This document shows positions 45,219 to 57,788 of a DNA stretch of 64,000 nt, in pieces. Made by a program: the position numbers and the translations under genes. This DNA is from Siphonodentalium dalli (lineage: Eukaryota; Mollusca; Scaphopoda; Gadilida; Siphonodentaliidae), in contig CP136068.1 of NCBI GenBank assembly GCA_032622095.1, positions 185,461,960 through 185,525,959 of the forward strand, read 5' to 3'. The stretch's first letter is position 1; each line of letters starts with the position of its first letter. The notes under the pieces were generated by a model that ran no database searches, was not told the origin of the DNA, and saw only the letters and a list, made by a program, of their open reading frames with translations.

Positions 45219-45600
45219 CATACATGGACCGTGACATATTCAATATAGCGCCCTCAACGTCTGGTTGATTACGTATATCGCGCTAATAGCGAGAAAGCTC
45301 AGAATGTGTTGACTGTTTTATCTGATAAAGAGATCAAATTGTTGTCTAGACTATCCAAATTAGCCACTTGCTTTATATCGACCTTTTGTATGTTATGTGG
45401 TCGGTAGTTGCCATTAATTTTACGGATACATTTTGCACAATGAGGTCTGAACAATAAAGCATATATACGGCAGCGTTAGTAACAAAAGAGGAGGTGGCAG
45501 TTCTACGCTGCCGTATATATCGATGCTCAGTTAGCATGTTTTTAAAAGTCAATGCAGACAGACTATTAGTTAAGATGGTGACCTTTGGGCATGTGTGGGG
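45219..45600. other. Mostly unassigned, with a hairpin
   Basis: CATATATACGGCAGCGTTAG near 45460 pairs with CTACGCTGCCGTATATAT near 45508 (loop about 35 bp). 45531-45597 is repeated at 46115-46180. Confidence 0.45.
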
Positions 45601-45700
45601 GAGGGGGGAGGGAGATAGAGAGAGAGAGGGGGAGAGAGAGAGAGAGAGAGCGGAGGGAGAGAGAGAGGAGGGAGGGAGAGAGAGAGAGAGAGAGAGATTT
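45598..45700. repeat. GA-rich microsatellite
   Basis: Imperfect (GA)n with G runs. Confidence 0.95.
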
Positions 45701-45839
45701 GGGCGTGTGTGACCCTCGGGGATAGATCATGCCATAAATCTCTACTCTGGCTAACGCCCGTAGAGATCATATTCCACCAGTACAAAACCTGGGAACTATT
45801 TGAAGTTTTGACAGGGAACCTTATAAAGTCGAAAAAATA

Positions 45840-45950
45840 ACACAGGGAATATATTTTTTAGTTATTATATGTTCCTTAATTATTTATTATTATTATATAT
45901 ACATTTAAAAACGCATTAGACATCAATTAGTTTCAATGCGCTTTACGTAA
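45840..45950 (-). mobile_element. LINE (CR1/L2-like) 3' tail inside N1
   Basis: On the minus strand GTAAAGCGCATTGAAACTAA and AATGCGTTTTTAAATG followed by an AATA run parallels 7265-7386. Confidence 0.45.
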
Positions 45951-45990
45951 AAAAGGTACACAAAAATTCACAATAAAAAACAACAAGGAA

Positions 45991-46126
45991 TTTAAAATAC
46001 GGAGTAGGAGATTTTAGCATGTTTTTAAAATACGGAGTAGGAGATTTTAGCATGTTTTTAAAATACGGAGTAGGAGATTTTAGCATGTTTTTAAAATACG
46101 GAGTAGGAGATTTTAGCATGTTTTTA
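45991..46126. repeat. 33-bp tandem repeat, 4 copies
   Basis: TTTAAAATACGGAGTAGGAG repeats every 33 bp without change. Confidence 0.95.
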
Positions 46127-46591
46127 AAAGTCAATGCAGACAGACTATTAGCTAAGTGGTGACCGTTGGGCATGTGTGGGCATTATATGTCTCTCAGACC
46201 ATAATAATGTACTTCACTGTAGATGAAGGTTTTAACTCAAAATATCACAATTTAAGTGACTGTGAGGCTGTGAGCGATTCTGCTTTGCGTCGCTTACAGT
46301 TATATAATTTTTCCAGGGTAATTAATTCAATGTTTATTGCGATATCGACTCAGACAAGTTACAAAAAAGCATGCAATTTCGAGTTGGGGCCTTCACCTAT
46401 TATTAAGGAACAGATAATAACTAAGAAATATATCCCCTGTGTTATTTTTTCGACTTTATAAGGTTCCCTGTCAAAACTTCAAAAAGTTCCCAGGTTTTGT
46501 ACTGGTGGAATATGATCTCTACGGGCGTTAGCCAGAGTAGAGATTCATGGCATGATCTACCTCGGGGAGTGACCTATGTTACATGTATTAG

Positions 46592-47365
46592 ATTAACTCT
46601 TATATACTAAACCATTATTGGCGAGTAGTTATCCCATAGGAAGTTTTCAGATAATAAGTTTAACCCTTTCTACACTAAAGAATCATTGACGAGTAGTTAT
46701 CCCATAGGAAATATTCAGATAATAAGTTTAACCCTTTCTATACTAAGCCATCATTGACGAGTAGTTATCCCATTGGAATTGTTCAGATAATAAGTTTAAC
46801 CCGTTCTATACTAAGCCATCATTGACGAGTAGTTATACCATAGGAAATATTCAGATAATAAGTTTAACCCTTTCTACACTAAAGCACCATTGACGAGTAG
46901 TTATCCCATAGGAAATGTTCAGATAATAAGTTTAACCCTTTCTACACTAAAGCATCATTCACGAGTAGTTGTCCCATAGGAAATGTTCAGATAATAAGTT
47001 TAACCCTTTCCGTACTAAAGCATCATTGATGAGTAATATCCCATAGGAAATATTCAGATAATAAGTTTAACCCTTTCTACAATAAAGCATCATTGACGAG
47101 TAGTTATCCCATAGGAAATGTTCAGATAATAAGTTTAACCCTTTCTACAATAAAGCATCATTGACGAGTAGTTGTCCCATAGGAAATGTTCAGATAATAA
47201 GTTTAACCCTTTCTACACTAAAGCATCATTGACGAGTAGTTATACCATCGGAAATGTTCAGATAATAAGTTTAACCCTTTCTAAACTAAAACATCATTGA
47301 TGAGTAGTTATCCCATACGAAATGTTCAGATAAGTTTAACCCTTTCTATACTAAAGCATCATTGA
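46592..47365. repeat. 68-bp satellite array F2, about 11 copies
   Basis: Begins TTAACTCTTATATACTAAAC, and units carry GACGAGTAGTTATCCCATAG. Same unit as F1 but a distinct subgroup (GACGAG instead of GATGAG). The right MITE end is not preserved; the array runs into a decayed GAATTGGCACAGGG relic. Confidence 0.92.
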
Positions 47366-47475
47366 CACGAATATATAAAAGACTGAATTGGCACAGGGTT
47401 TTCGCCAAATTTCAGGAAGCTCCAGTCATGGAAGGGTTAAGGGGTTAAAATGAGACATGTATGAAACGGTTACCT

Positions 47476-47917
47476 TTAAAGGTACTCAATCCGAATTAAC
47501 GCTCGCAAATTATTATTTCCTTGGCTTCGGGGGTAACAAATATTTGATTCGCCGAGTCGAGGAACTCACCCATCAAAGCTAGGAGTGATCAGATATCGAT
47601 GTTGGAAATCTATTATTTTAATTTGAAGTGGCCCAGTAAACTGTCGAGAAGAACTTGTCTGACAAGATAGCGGATGAAGATCGATAACTCTAAAATCCAG
47701 TGGCTTTTTTGTGTCTGATATTTGACAACTGGCAAAATTTCGTTGAACAAAACGTTGATAAATAACAGGTTTTGGGCAATTTTATACTATAGTTGAATGT
47801 GGTTAGGATTATTTTTGGGCAATTAATCGATTCTGATAACTGAAGCGGCATTTAAATTTTTGTTGTTGTTGGAATCTGATGATATGGGGACCGTCGAATC
47901 GGATTGAGTACCTTTAA
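47476..47917 (+). mobile_element. MITE family A, copy A6
   Basis: TTAAAGGTACTCAATCCG to CGGATTGAGTACCTTTAA, full length, closest to A4. Confidence 0.92.
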
Positions 47918-48594
47918 ATATTATATATGCGTAAGAGGCGGGTTAAGATAAGTAATATGGTTACTGACAAATCATGTTATAACCATCATTACATTCCATC
48001 ATTATGTTATAACCATCATTACATTCCATTATCATACTGTGAACATTGTACAATATTTTGATTAATAAATTTGTTTAAACTGAATGAGAAATGTCTTGGC
48101 GGTTTGCACTCCAAAATACACCTAATACTCTTCGCTTTTGAATTAAACTACCCGTTTACGAGCATTATATGTCACGCTTTTTAATTTAACTACCATTTGA
48201 CGAGCATTATATGTCACAGGAAGACGTATTGAATTCATAAAAAATACAACTTTGAACACGATGTTAACAAGAAATTAATAGCAATTTGCCCGGCATGTGA
48301 CAGAAAGGAACGTTCCGTGTTAGTCTATATCCTGATATGGTAGAAATAAAGAGCGTTTGTTTCACTTCTGTGCGAACAATAGAAAACTGCTGGACAATGG
48401 CGGTTACTATGGAAAGCATTTTTCAGAGGATATCTGAAGCCGACATGTCAATATTTCTTGTATGTTTAAACCTATCTTATACCTCCTTCTAAATTAAGTG
48501 GACACAATTTGGATGCTCGTATGAGTCACGTCCGTTAAGCAATGACATTTGTATGATTTGTGTGATTTGTATGATGTTCGTATGTTTGTATGTT

Positions 48595-48633
<39 letters not shown>

Positions 48634-48938
48634 TAATGACATAAAACGTCCGCACGAGACCGATGTCAAAATAACAAATATGTATATAACAATGTCAACA
48701 ATGATTCAACATAATATATATATACTATAGTAACTATTTCATTATTATATCAGTAGAATTTGACCTTTCTTTGAAAAATGTCCGAACCATGTTGCAGATT
48801 ATGTTGCATGTATGAGGCTCGTTGTTTTGCATTATATATTGGAATTTTGGCCATCATTCAATCCAATAATAATCGGGGACAGCTATGTACCACAAACACC
48901 ATTTTTAACTAAGAAAACGTGCCGGCGCTGAGTTATTT
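47918..48938. other. Mostly unassigned; small duplications and a GATA run
   Basis: TTATAACCATCATTACATTC occurs twice near 47980-48030. ACGAGCATTATATGTCAC occurs twice near 48160-48220. A GATA microsatellite lies at 48596-48634. 48885-48938 matches 50315-50370 and 50715-50750 (AAGAAAACGTGCCGG). Confidence 0.5.
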
Positions 48939-49397
48939 GTGACCCGCCATATAAAATCCAGTCGTAAGTCTGGATTTTTCACCCTGTGCCAATTCATTCT
49001 CTAATATATGCGAGTCGACCATAGGTCGCCTCGTATATATAAGAAAATGCATTGGCCTAACAATTTTTTATAATTTTAATAATTTGTTCTTGTATTCTTT
49101 AACAATTTTATAATTTCACCCATACAGAGCCCCAGACAAACATGAGCAGACGACACTCTTCTATATGCTTCTATATATATGTGTGGGGCTCCCTGCAGGG
49201 TAATGGATGTTTTTTTATTTTATGTCCTAAAAATTGTAAGAAACATTTATTTAAAAAACATGATAAAAAATTGTTAGGCCAATGCATTCTCTTATATATG
49301 CGAGGCGACCTATGGTCGACTCGCATATATAAGAGAATGCATTGGCACAGGGTAAAACAAATCCCGACTTACGACTGGATTTGATATGGCGGGTCAC
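48939..49397. mobile_element. Foldback MITE family C, copy C10
   Basis: GTGACCCGCCATATAAAATC to GGCGGGTCAC, complete with hairpins. It interrupts a repeat whose unbroken relative is at about 50740 (GAGTTATTTGCAGTT), which serves as an approximate empty site. Confidence 0.93.
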
Positions 49398-50394
49398 AGT
49401 TGTTGTGATAATTATGCTAGACTCTGTGCATTCTTTAAAGGGTCCTGTGCACCAAATTCGGCCATTTATTATTCAGCCATCTCCTATTATACTCAACTGA
49501 ATATATGCAAAAAATGAATGAATTGAGCCATGGATGAGTTCACAATACACTCATACACTTTATGAACGATGTAAAACAACATGGTAATTATAATGCAAAT
49601 GAGTTTATGACTCGAGTCCACGTTTGCATCGTTCATAGAGCACACGTCTGTATTTTGCACTCATCCAGGACACAAATTAATTCATTTGTTGCATATATTC
49701 TGTTGAGTATAATAGGAGATTGTCCTATAAATGATCTTATTTAGTGTATGTACCCCTGTAATGTGTATAGAGAGTGACACTGGGCAGGTATGCCATACAA
49801 TGTACACGCACTTTTACGTACACTGAGATTGTGTCCATGTTTTCACCATGTTTCATCCAGCTGTCCATCGTTTGTACCTATCTCCATTTATATTTCTCAA
49901 TATCCATTTAAGTATATTGATAATAGAATAAAGCAACCCAGTGATCGTCTGGCCAGTCTTTATATAAAACGTCACGTTTATATATAGTTATACATTCGAT
50001 GTATTCATTATACCTATACTACTTTTGTTGCAACATATTTGATTTGATTCCCCAGTTTACATGAATACATATTATAGTTTAACAAATATAATCTGAAAGA
50101 TGATATGAGGTAAGCAAAGGGGATGGGAGCACACGTTACTCAACTTAGAGCATACCTTTGTGTGGAGTATATACACGTAATTTGTGTTTTAGTTTAAAGT
50201 TATTTTTGTTGCATTACAAACAGCGGGATTACGAAACATCGCACATCAACACGTATACATGTACACCGTATAAAGTCAAATTTTAATATTGCAAAGTCAC
50301 TTTTGCTCAAGGAGAGCTGTGTACAACAAACACCAATTTTTACTAAGAAAACGTGCTGACGGTGAGTTATATTTGACCGCGGTAGGTTTACTGT
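49398..50394. other. Unassigned stretch
   Basis: Short frames only. 50315-50370 is a copy of the repeat described at 48885. Confidence 0.3.
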
Positions 50395-50690
50395 ATCCAG
50401 ATAAACAACACACACCGTCATTCTTATATATGAATTAAATGCAGTGACTCTCGATGACGAAATCGTTTTCGTCAGTTTAATGACGATAGATGCGTTCCGA
50501 ATAAAGTAGTAAATATTTACAATTTAGCGTTGTTCAAACGATGTTTTCTATGTAGTGCGATGGTCGATTTACTTCAAATTTTCGGCGATGTTAGTAGAAT
50601 GTGACATTTCCCCAGTTGGCATAGCGCCCGACTAATAACTTATCAGTTTCACGCACCCGAACAAGTACATGATATGTCTTTAATGTCGGC
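50395..50690 (+). mobile_element. Dispersed repeat family P, copy P2
   Basis: CACACCGTCATTCTTATATA, GTAAATATTTACAATT and CACGCACCCGAACAAGTACA align with P3 throughout and with P1. Confidence 0.77.
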
Positions 50691-50809
50691 ATCCGATTAC
50701 TATATATAGGGGGTGCATTTTTACTAAGAAAACTTGCCGGCGGTGAGTTATTTGCAGTTTTATTCGATGATTTCAAATATCTAAGGCTGCGTTCACACGG
50801 TGCCATAAT

Positions 50810-51180
50810 ATTAACCAACAAAGCCCCCTTTCTTATCTTTATACCAGAAAAATAAAAATAAATACAATACACTGTAAAATGCGGAATCATTGTAGCGATC
50901 TCCGCTCGAATATGTTTCATAACCACATATCCGACTCGCCTGTATGCCCCTGTAACTTGGACATTGAAGACCCATATCACTATTTTCACGTATACAGCCC
51001 TTTACTTATATATCAGAGAGTTGACCTTTTATCGAAGTCTGAGTATTAACGGCTTTCATTCATTAGAAGCAAATTATTTTTGTATGGGGATAAAGGTATG
51101 AAACTACAAGAACAATACTCCTATCCACATTACTCAATATTTCATAGCTAACACAAAGCGTTTTGAACAAACCCATGTAT
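50810..51180 (+). pseudogene. LINE reverse transcriptase C-terminal fragment
   Basis: From 50878 the plus strand encodes MRNHCSDLRSNMFHNHISDS then CPC and EDPYHYF, and further on FLYGD. This follows the usual CR1/L2-type C-terminal layout (LRNxCSxL, SPxCxC, EDxxHYF, LxGD). Three in-frame stops. A different LINE lineage from that at 43228. Confidence 0.75.
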
Positions 51181-51286
51181 AATAAGGTAAATTTCGCCAT
51201 TTAATAATGAAACATACTGTATTCTAGGCTTGTCTTCGTAAGTACAATTATCCTTCAACAAATATCCGCTGCACGAGTTCCAGATG

Positions 51287-53500
51287 ATGGCAGCTATAAG
51301 AATGTCTGAAGTGACTGTTAAGACATTACATTATGAAGCGACGGTTTAGAGATTACATTAGTGGCATAGGTTCCTAAACGTGTGAAGTGACGGTTTAGAG
51401 ATTACATTATAGTGACGTAGGTCCCCGAACAACGTATGAAGCGACGGTTTAGAGATTACATTAGTGGCATAGGTTCCTAAACGTGTGAAGTGACGGTTTA
51501 GAGATTACATTATAGTGACGTAGGTCCCCGAACAACGTATGAAGCGACGGTTTAGAGATTACATTAGTGGCATAGGTTCCTAAACGTGTGAAGTGACGGT
51601 TTAGAGATTACATTATAGTGACGTAGGTCCCCGAACAACGTATGAAGCGACGGTTTAGAGATTACATTAGTGGCATAGGTTCCTAAACGTGTGAAGTGAC
51701 GGTTTAGAGATTACATTATAGTGACGTAGGTCCCCGAACAACGTATGAAGCGACGGTTTAGAGATTACATTAGTGGCATAGGTTCCTAAACGTGTGAAGT
51801 GACGGTTTAGAGATTACATGATAGTGACGTAGGTCCCCGAACAACGTATGAAGCGACGGTTTAGAGATTACATTAGTGGCATAGGTTCCTAAACGTGTGA
51901 AGTGACGGTTTAGAGATTACGTTAGTGACGTAGGTATGAAGCGATGATTTAGAGATTACATTATAGTGACGTAGGTCCCTGAACAACGTATGAAGCGACG
52001 GTTTAGAAATTTCATTAGTGGCATAGGTTCCTAAATGTGTGAAGTGACGGTTTAGAGATTACATTAGTGACGCAGGTTCCTGAAGTCTGAAGCGACGGTT
52101 AAGAGATTACATTAGTGGCGTAGGTTCCTGAACGTCTGAAGCGACGGTTTAGAAATTACATTATAGTGACGTAGGTTCCCGAACATCTGAAATGACGGTT
52201 AAGAAACTACATTAGTGACGCAGGTTCCTGAACGTATGAAGCGACGGTTTAGAAATTACATTAGTGACGTAGGTTCGTGAATGTATGAAGCGACGGTTAA
52301 GAAATTACATTAGTGACGTAGGTTCCTGAGCGTATGAAACGACTGTTTAGAAAGTACATTACAGTGACGTAGCTTCCTGAACGTGTGAAGTGACGGTTTA
52401 TAGATTACGTTATAGTGACGTAGGTTCCCGAACAACGTGTGAAGCGACTGTTTATATATTACCTTAGTGACGTATGTTCCTGGACGTGTGAAGCGACGGT
52501 TTAGAGATTACATTATAGTGACGTACGTTCCCGAACGTACGAAGCGACGGTTAGAAATTACGTTAGTGTCGTAGGTTCTTGAACGTGAAGCGACGGCTAA
52601 GAAATTACATTGGTGACGTATGTTCATGAACGTATGAAGCGACGGTTTAAAGATTACATCAGTGATGCAGGTTCCTGAACGTACAGTGATGCGACTGTGT
52701 AGATATTGCATTATTGTGACATAGGTTCCTGAATATATGAAGCGGCGGTTTAGACATTACATTATAGTGACGTAGGCTCCTGGGCGTGTGAAGCGATGGT
52801 GGAGAGATTAGCTTAGTGACGTAGGTTCCTGTGCGTGAGAAAAGGGACGGTTTTGAGATTACATTATAGTGACGTATGTTCCTGAACGTACGAAGCGACG
52901 GTTAGAAATTACATTAGTGTCGTAGGTTCCTGTACGTGAATCGACGGCTAAGAAATTACATTGGTGACGTAGGTTCCTGAACGTATGAAGCGGCGGTTTA
53001 AAGATAACATTAGTGATGCAGGTTCCTGAACGTACGGTGAAGCGACGATGTAGATATTGCATTATAGTGACATATGTTCCCGGATGTATGAAGCGACGGT
53101 TTAGATATTACATTATAGTGACGTAGGTTCCTGGACGTCTGAAGCGGCGGTTTAGAGTTTACAATAGTGACGTAGGTTCCTGAACGTCTGAAGCGACGTT
53201 TTAGGTATTATATTAGTGACGTAGATTCCTGAATGTGTGAAGCGACGGTTTAATTAGTGACGCAGGTTCCTGAACGTACGGTGAAGCGATGGTGTAAATA
53301 TTGAATTATAGTGACATAGGTTCCTGAATGTATGAAGAGACGGTTTTGAGAGTACATTATAGTGTCGTAGGTCCCCGAACGTGCGAAGCGACGGCTTAAA
53401 ACATACATTCGTGACGTAAGTTCCTGAACGTATGAAGCGACAGTTTAGAGTGTGCATTAGTGACGTAGGTTCCTGAACGTTTTATGTATTGCATTATAGT
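51287..53500. repeat. About 50-bp satellite, over 40 copies, with a 103-bp higher-order part
   Basis: GAAGCGACGGTTTAGAGATT recurs throughout. From about 51330 to 51900 units alternate strictly between TTAGTGGCATAGGTTCC and TATAGTGACGTAGGTCCCC types, giving a 103-bp dimer repeated almost without change. Farther right, units diverge and change length. Open frames at 52508 and 52859 (minus) are artefacts. Confidence 0.95.
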
Positions 53501-53800
53501 GATGATAGATAGATAGATAGTTTATTGGTCAGAATGCTATTCATTAAATAATGTTACAAACATAGATATATATATATATAGATATTGGCATCCTGCCAGG
53601 ATTGACATGGCCTTTGTTTAAGGCCGTCTTCCTGTCAACCCTTCAACGAATAGTATGTATGTGTGTCTTGCCGATAAGCATGTCGCTGGTATTGTGCATA
53701 GATTATTAATGTATGTCTTATGGTGTGCGAAAATTGATATATTTAACTGCCGACTCCTGATAATTATCTTTTTGGATCAGACGTGTCATGTTAATTTGTT
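53500..53800 (-). mobile_element. Retroelement 3' end with GATA tail, within the satellite
   Basis: GATAGATAGATAGTTTATTG at 53505 reads on the minus strand as AATAAACTATC followed by a TATC run. GCCGTCTTCCTGTCAACCC follows. Satellite units resume at about 53820, so this is an insertion. Confidence 0.5.
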
Positions 53801-53814
53801 TGGAACCGACAATT

Positions 53815-53960
53815 GTAATGTAGTTTCCTGAACGTGTGAAGCAACGGTTTAGATATTAAATTATATTGAAGTAGGTTTCTGAAGCGACATATTGCATTAT
53901 AGTGACGTTGCTTCCTGGCCCCTGGAGTTACAGACCAGTATTTGAAGTGACAAACGATTA
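53815..53960. repeat. Continuation of the 50-bp satellite
   Basis: GTTTCCTGAACGTGTGAAGC and ATTATAGTGACGTTGCTTCC are diverged units. Confidence 0.75.
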
Positions 53961-54189
53961 CGTATGTTAGCCTTGACGCTCCTGCCCCATTTGGACCACC
54001 AAAATGCGGCCACATCCACCAGTTTTATACACATCGATAATTTCTTCCAGCGTAACCGTCAAGACCGTCATCGGGCCAGTCGCCAAAAATTACAGTCAAA
54101 TGTTTGAGTCATATAGACTTGAAATATATATTTCACATCTTCATTTAATGTCCCAAAAGATTGAGATATTGTTATGCTCGTCGTAATTG
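53961..54189. other. Unassigned
   Basis: A 60-codon plus frame (54004-54186) has no recognisable motif. Confidence 0.25.
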
Positions 54190-54400
54190 GTATAGTCCAT
54201 AGACATATACGCTTAAAGATGTTATTCGACATAATGCAAACTCAAATTGTTTTCTCGCCATGTACAAACGTTTCTGTTATCGCCTTCTTGTCATTTTAAA
54301 ACAATGTATTGTCAAGTTTGCATACAGGAGTGGGGCTACCTAAGTTGAAATAACTTATGTCCCGATCCCTTGTGTGCATTTATATACGAATAAAATATGT
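54190..54400 (+). mobile_element. LINE 3' UTR end, plus strand
   Basis: AAGTTGAAATAACTTATGTC, CCGATCCCTT and GAATAAAATATG match the inverse of 55015-55090. The end meets B3. Confidence 0.55.
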
Positions 54401-54982
54401 TTAACCCTTTACCCAACAAAACGGCCAAAAATGCCCAAATAAAGCTTCAACAGCCTAAAATATCTTCGGTCTGTCTCAATAACACCATACAAATATGGAT
54501 ATCATTGGAACCGGTTCATTGACCACATGGTGATGGTTACAGTTATGCCCTGTGCCAATGCATTCTCTTGTATGGACAACAAAACGGCCAAAAACGCCCA
54601 CATAAAGCTTCAACAGCCTAAAATATCTTCGGTCTGTCTCAATAACACCATACAAATATGGATATCATTGGAACCGGTTCATTGACCACATGGTGATGGT
54701 TACAATTATGCCCTGTGCCAATGCATTCTCTTATATATGCGAGTCGACCATAGGTCGCCTCGCATATATAAGAGAATGCATTGGCCTAAAAAAAAACATT
54801 CTTTAACAATTTTATAATTTTTTCTTACATTTTTAAACATTTTTTATAATATTTTTCTACATTCTTTGACAATTTTATCATTTTTAATATGTGTTAAGCC
54901 AATGCATTCTCTTATATATGCGAGGCGACCTATGGTAAGAGAATGCATTGGCACAGGGCCGTTATGTTGGGTAAAGGGTTAA
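54401..54982. mobile_element. MITE family B, copy B3, with internal duplication
   Basis: TTAACCCTTTACCCAACAAA to ATGTTGGGTAAAGGGTTAA. The terminal block with AAAGCTTCAACAGCCTAAAA and CGGTCTGTCTCAATAACACC is present twice in direct order (about 54430 and 54605). The orientation is inverse to B1. The right hairpin is truncated. Confidence 0.92.
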
Positions 54983-54998
54983 AGTAAAGACACGCCTG

Positions 54999-55796
54999 AC
55001 GTTGACTTGACTTGAAACGTATTTTATTTGCAAATAATACAAAAGGGATTGGGGCACAAGTTTTTTCAACTTATGAAGCCCCTCTCCCAATACAGTCGAT
55101 TTAAATACAAAATGTTTACAAGATGACAGCTGAAAATATTTACATGCATGAGTTTGTTATTTTATGGTGATTGATGTAGTGCCTTCCAGAGCTATATGGG
55201 TTATGGCTGGTTTGGTAGCTTTTACATTTGGTGGGGTTTGTGTGATTTTTGTTCGTTTTAACTAATGTTGGAGCAGGGTTTTGTTCAAAGAGGTATTTTC
55301 TTCATTTATATATATGTCAGTCAAGTGTTAGTCAGCTACTCTGGAACACAGTACATATGGTAGATCAAGGTAATAGAGAACTGGTGATTTAGTGAGGGAG
55401 TAGGTCCATAAGTGGGGAGCCAATAGATTACTAAACTGCGTAGTTCCTATATTTACTTAGACAATTTGTAGTCCTTCCTTGTGAATGTATTTTGTTTTAA
55501 ATTCAGTTATCGAAACGCTTTGTAGCTACAATATATTGCTGAATTATATCGAATAGTTTCTTATTACTTTGAAACGAGATATATGGTATTCCGAAAAGAA
55601 TTTCGTTAATATTGAGAATTTGAAGGCTTTCGCGAGTCAATTTATCAGCGAGGACGGCTCGCTCGAACTGATGATACAAGGGACAACTAAAGAAAAACGT
55701 AGCCGTTTGTGACACTATATACATGGAATGTGTCCAGGGTGTGAATATACCCTTAGGACCACTATAAAATACAATTATATCACACAGCACACACAC
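54999..55796 (-). pseudogene. LINE 3' portion: RT C-terminus plus 3' UTR
   Basis: The minus strand from 55796 encodes VSQTATFFFSCPLYHQFERA then NEILFGIPYISF and QQYIVATKRF, the T-x-FF-x2-CP-x-Y, ILFG and TKRF features of CR1/L2-type LINE C-termini. It is followed by an AT-rich 3' UTR ending near 54999 in a short A-rich tail. 5'-truncated, as usual for LINE copies. Confidence 0.85.
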
Positions 55797-55935
55797 TCTG
55801 GCTTAGTAAAGTCTATGCATTCATACTCGTGTAGTGAACTACATCTGGAGTAAATATGCATTTTCAAGATATCAGGACTCACTGACATGTCAATAACCCA
55901 GATAAATGATTCAAGAAACATACCAGTATGAAGAG

Positions 55936-56211
55936 CAGGCGTGTAAATAGTGTGTCTGTCATTCGCAGAATGAGGTCCACAGAGGGGGCTAGCATCACCA
56001 AATGCACCCTCTGGGAACCTCATTCTGCTTAGACCTCTTCCCAGAAGATGCAAATATCCGCTACATTCTCATAAGATGAGGCTTAATCAGAATGAGGTCC
56101 CCAGAGGAGGGTGAATTTGGTGACGCTAGCCCGCATTTCGGGAAAGCGTCACTAAATTCACCCTCTGGAGACCTCATTCTGCATATGACAGACATACTAT
56201 ATGCAGGCTTG
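55936..56211. mobile_element. hAT-like MITE family D, copy D5
   Basis: CAGGCGTGTAAATAGTGTG at the left, TATATGCAGGCTTG at the right, with two GAATGAGGTCC hairpins. The flanks ATGAAGAG (55928-55935) and ATGCAGAG (56212-56219) agree at 7 of 8 positions, a good 8-bp target duplication. The middle is deleted relative to D2. Confidence 0.9.
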
Positions 56212-57206
56212 ATGCAGAGGTCATCCAAGTCGTAATAATAAACGCAATATTGTGGCTGGTACCAAAGGTGCTACCGGCGATATTAGCACATTCAACATTG
56301 GCTGTTTACAGAGATGTTATGAATAAATATGTACATACATTTTGGTTAACGTCTTCCAATGTGCCGCGCCACGCCTGCGTATCTGAAAAATACCTGATTA
56401 CATTACTAACCCCGGGTGCTATACTGTCAGTAACCCGACGTGATTACATTACATACCCCGGGTGCTATACTGCCAGTAACCCGACCTATATTTTCATTCC
56501 GCTCCATACATTGGAACAGACCGGCACGGTAATTTAGCATCTTTATATATATATATTATTTTGTTTTCTAGAAAATTTGAAAATATTCGTTTTCTATATC
56601 ATATTTATTGTGTCGTATAACTCTTTCATTAACTATGTTTCTGTTGGTGTCATGTTGCATTTGATCGTAGATTATTACCCATAAATATATACTATTTATA
56701 TATATTTTTTTTTTCGAAAATTTGGAATAATGTTATATCTATACATCAAATTACCGAAGCACAATACTTTCATTGTCTGTACTTCTGCACGCGCGGTTTC
56801 TGTTGTCTTTGATCGTAGATAATTACACATAATTACAAGTCTACGACATAATGATATTGATCAAGGTCATAATTATCCACAGTGACTGGTTACAAGGTCA
56901 TAATTATCTCGATTGCTTTAAGTCGAATTAAAGGCGGCACGATAGCGGCGATCGAATATTACGCTTTATTTAGCGGAATAGTTACTATATTCCGAGCAGT
57001 TTCGGAATCATATTCTAAAGTTAATCCGTGGATTGTGGTGCACGTGTTCTTGGATAACGTCACATATGTTCGAGCTGTGCAGGGTCACGTGATTCTTTTT
57101 ATCAGAAAGATATATATATGGATTTTACTGTGATGTAAGATGTACGGAATATCGCGCTTGACGTTAGCACACCAGTAGATTTCTGATTCAGGAGCGCAGA
57201 TATATT
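56212..57206. other. Mostly unassigned; one 46-bp duplication
   Basis: 56395-56487 holds two units of TGATTACATTAC...CCCCGGGTGCTATACTG. Frames at 56250-56537 and 56882-57133 (plus) lack known motifs. Confidence 0.4.
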
Positions 57207-57685
57207 TTAAAGTTATTCAATCCGATTCGATGGTCCCCATATCATCAGATTCCAACAACAACAACAACAACATGTTCAGTTATCAGAATCGAGTAATTGC
57301 CCAAAAATAATGCTAACCACAGTCAACTCAGGCTATGGTCTTACAATCTCGTCCAAATACGGATACGATAGGCGAGAATCGCATGCGTTTTGATATGTCG
57401 ATGCCGTCTGGAGAGTTTGGCGGGACCAGCATCCCGTCTCGATTTGCTCAGTCTACCCTTGATGCTATAAAGTGGTAGCCGCGGGCGCTTATATATAGAG
57501 TTGTTTTTATGAGCCATCAGGCCCCCGCGGCAGCGGTCGCTGGCGCGACCTGACTGCCTCGATATCAATTTGAAAAAGGGGTGACGTTGTTTGAACAGGT
57601 TCCTCGACTCGAATCAAATATTGTTTACCCCTGAAGCCAAGGATATAATAATTTGGGAGCGTTAATTCGGAGTGATTACTTTTAA
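57207..57685 (-). mobile_element. MITE family A, copy A7, with foreign centre
   Basis: TTAAAGTTATTCAATCCGAT to AGTGATTACTTTTAA, in A2 orientation. The centre (about 57331-57570) is replaced by the 145-bp segment also found at 6291-6435 plus a GC-rich hairpin with GCCGCGGGC and CCCCGCGGC. Confidence 0.85.
57331..57475. repeat. 145-bp segment identical to 6291-6435 (inverted)
   Basis: Exact reverse complement of the earlier segment. It sits inside a worn family A element, so it arrived after that element was in place. Confidence 0.85.
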
Positions 57686-57788
57686 GAAAGCAAACATCGA
57701 TCTTCTAACTATATAATCCACTCTCGACTGATTCACAATTTTATATTATAGACAAGTTGTCTGATAATGTCATTGTTTCCTGTTGTAG

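Larger units (their letters stand above)
45706..46573. mobile_element. Inverted-repeat element N1
   Basis: The left arm GGATAGATCATGCCATAAAT through ACAGGGAACCTTATAAAGTC pairs with the right arm at about 46403-46570 (arms near 165 bp). Inside are a minus-strand CR1/L2-like tail (45840-45950), a 33-bp array and a stretch related to 25690-25770. No supported protein, though a 101-codon plus frame (46156-46461) spans it. Confidence 0.8.
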
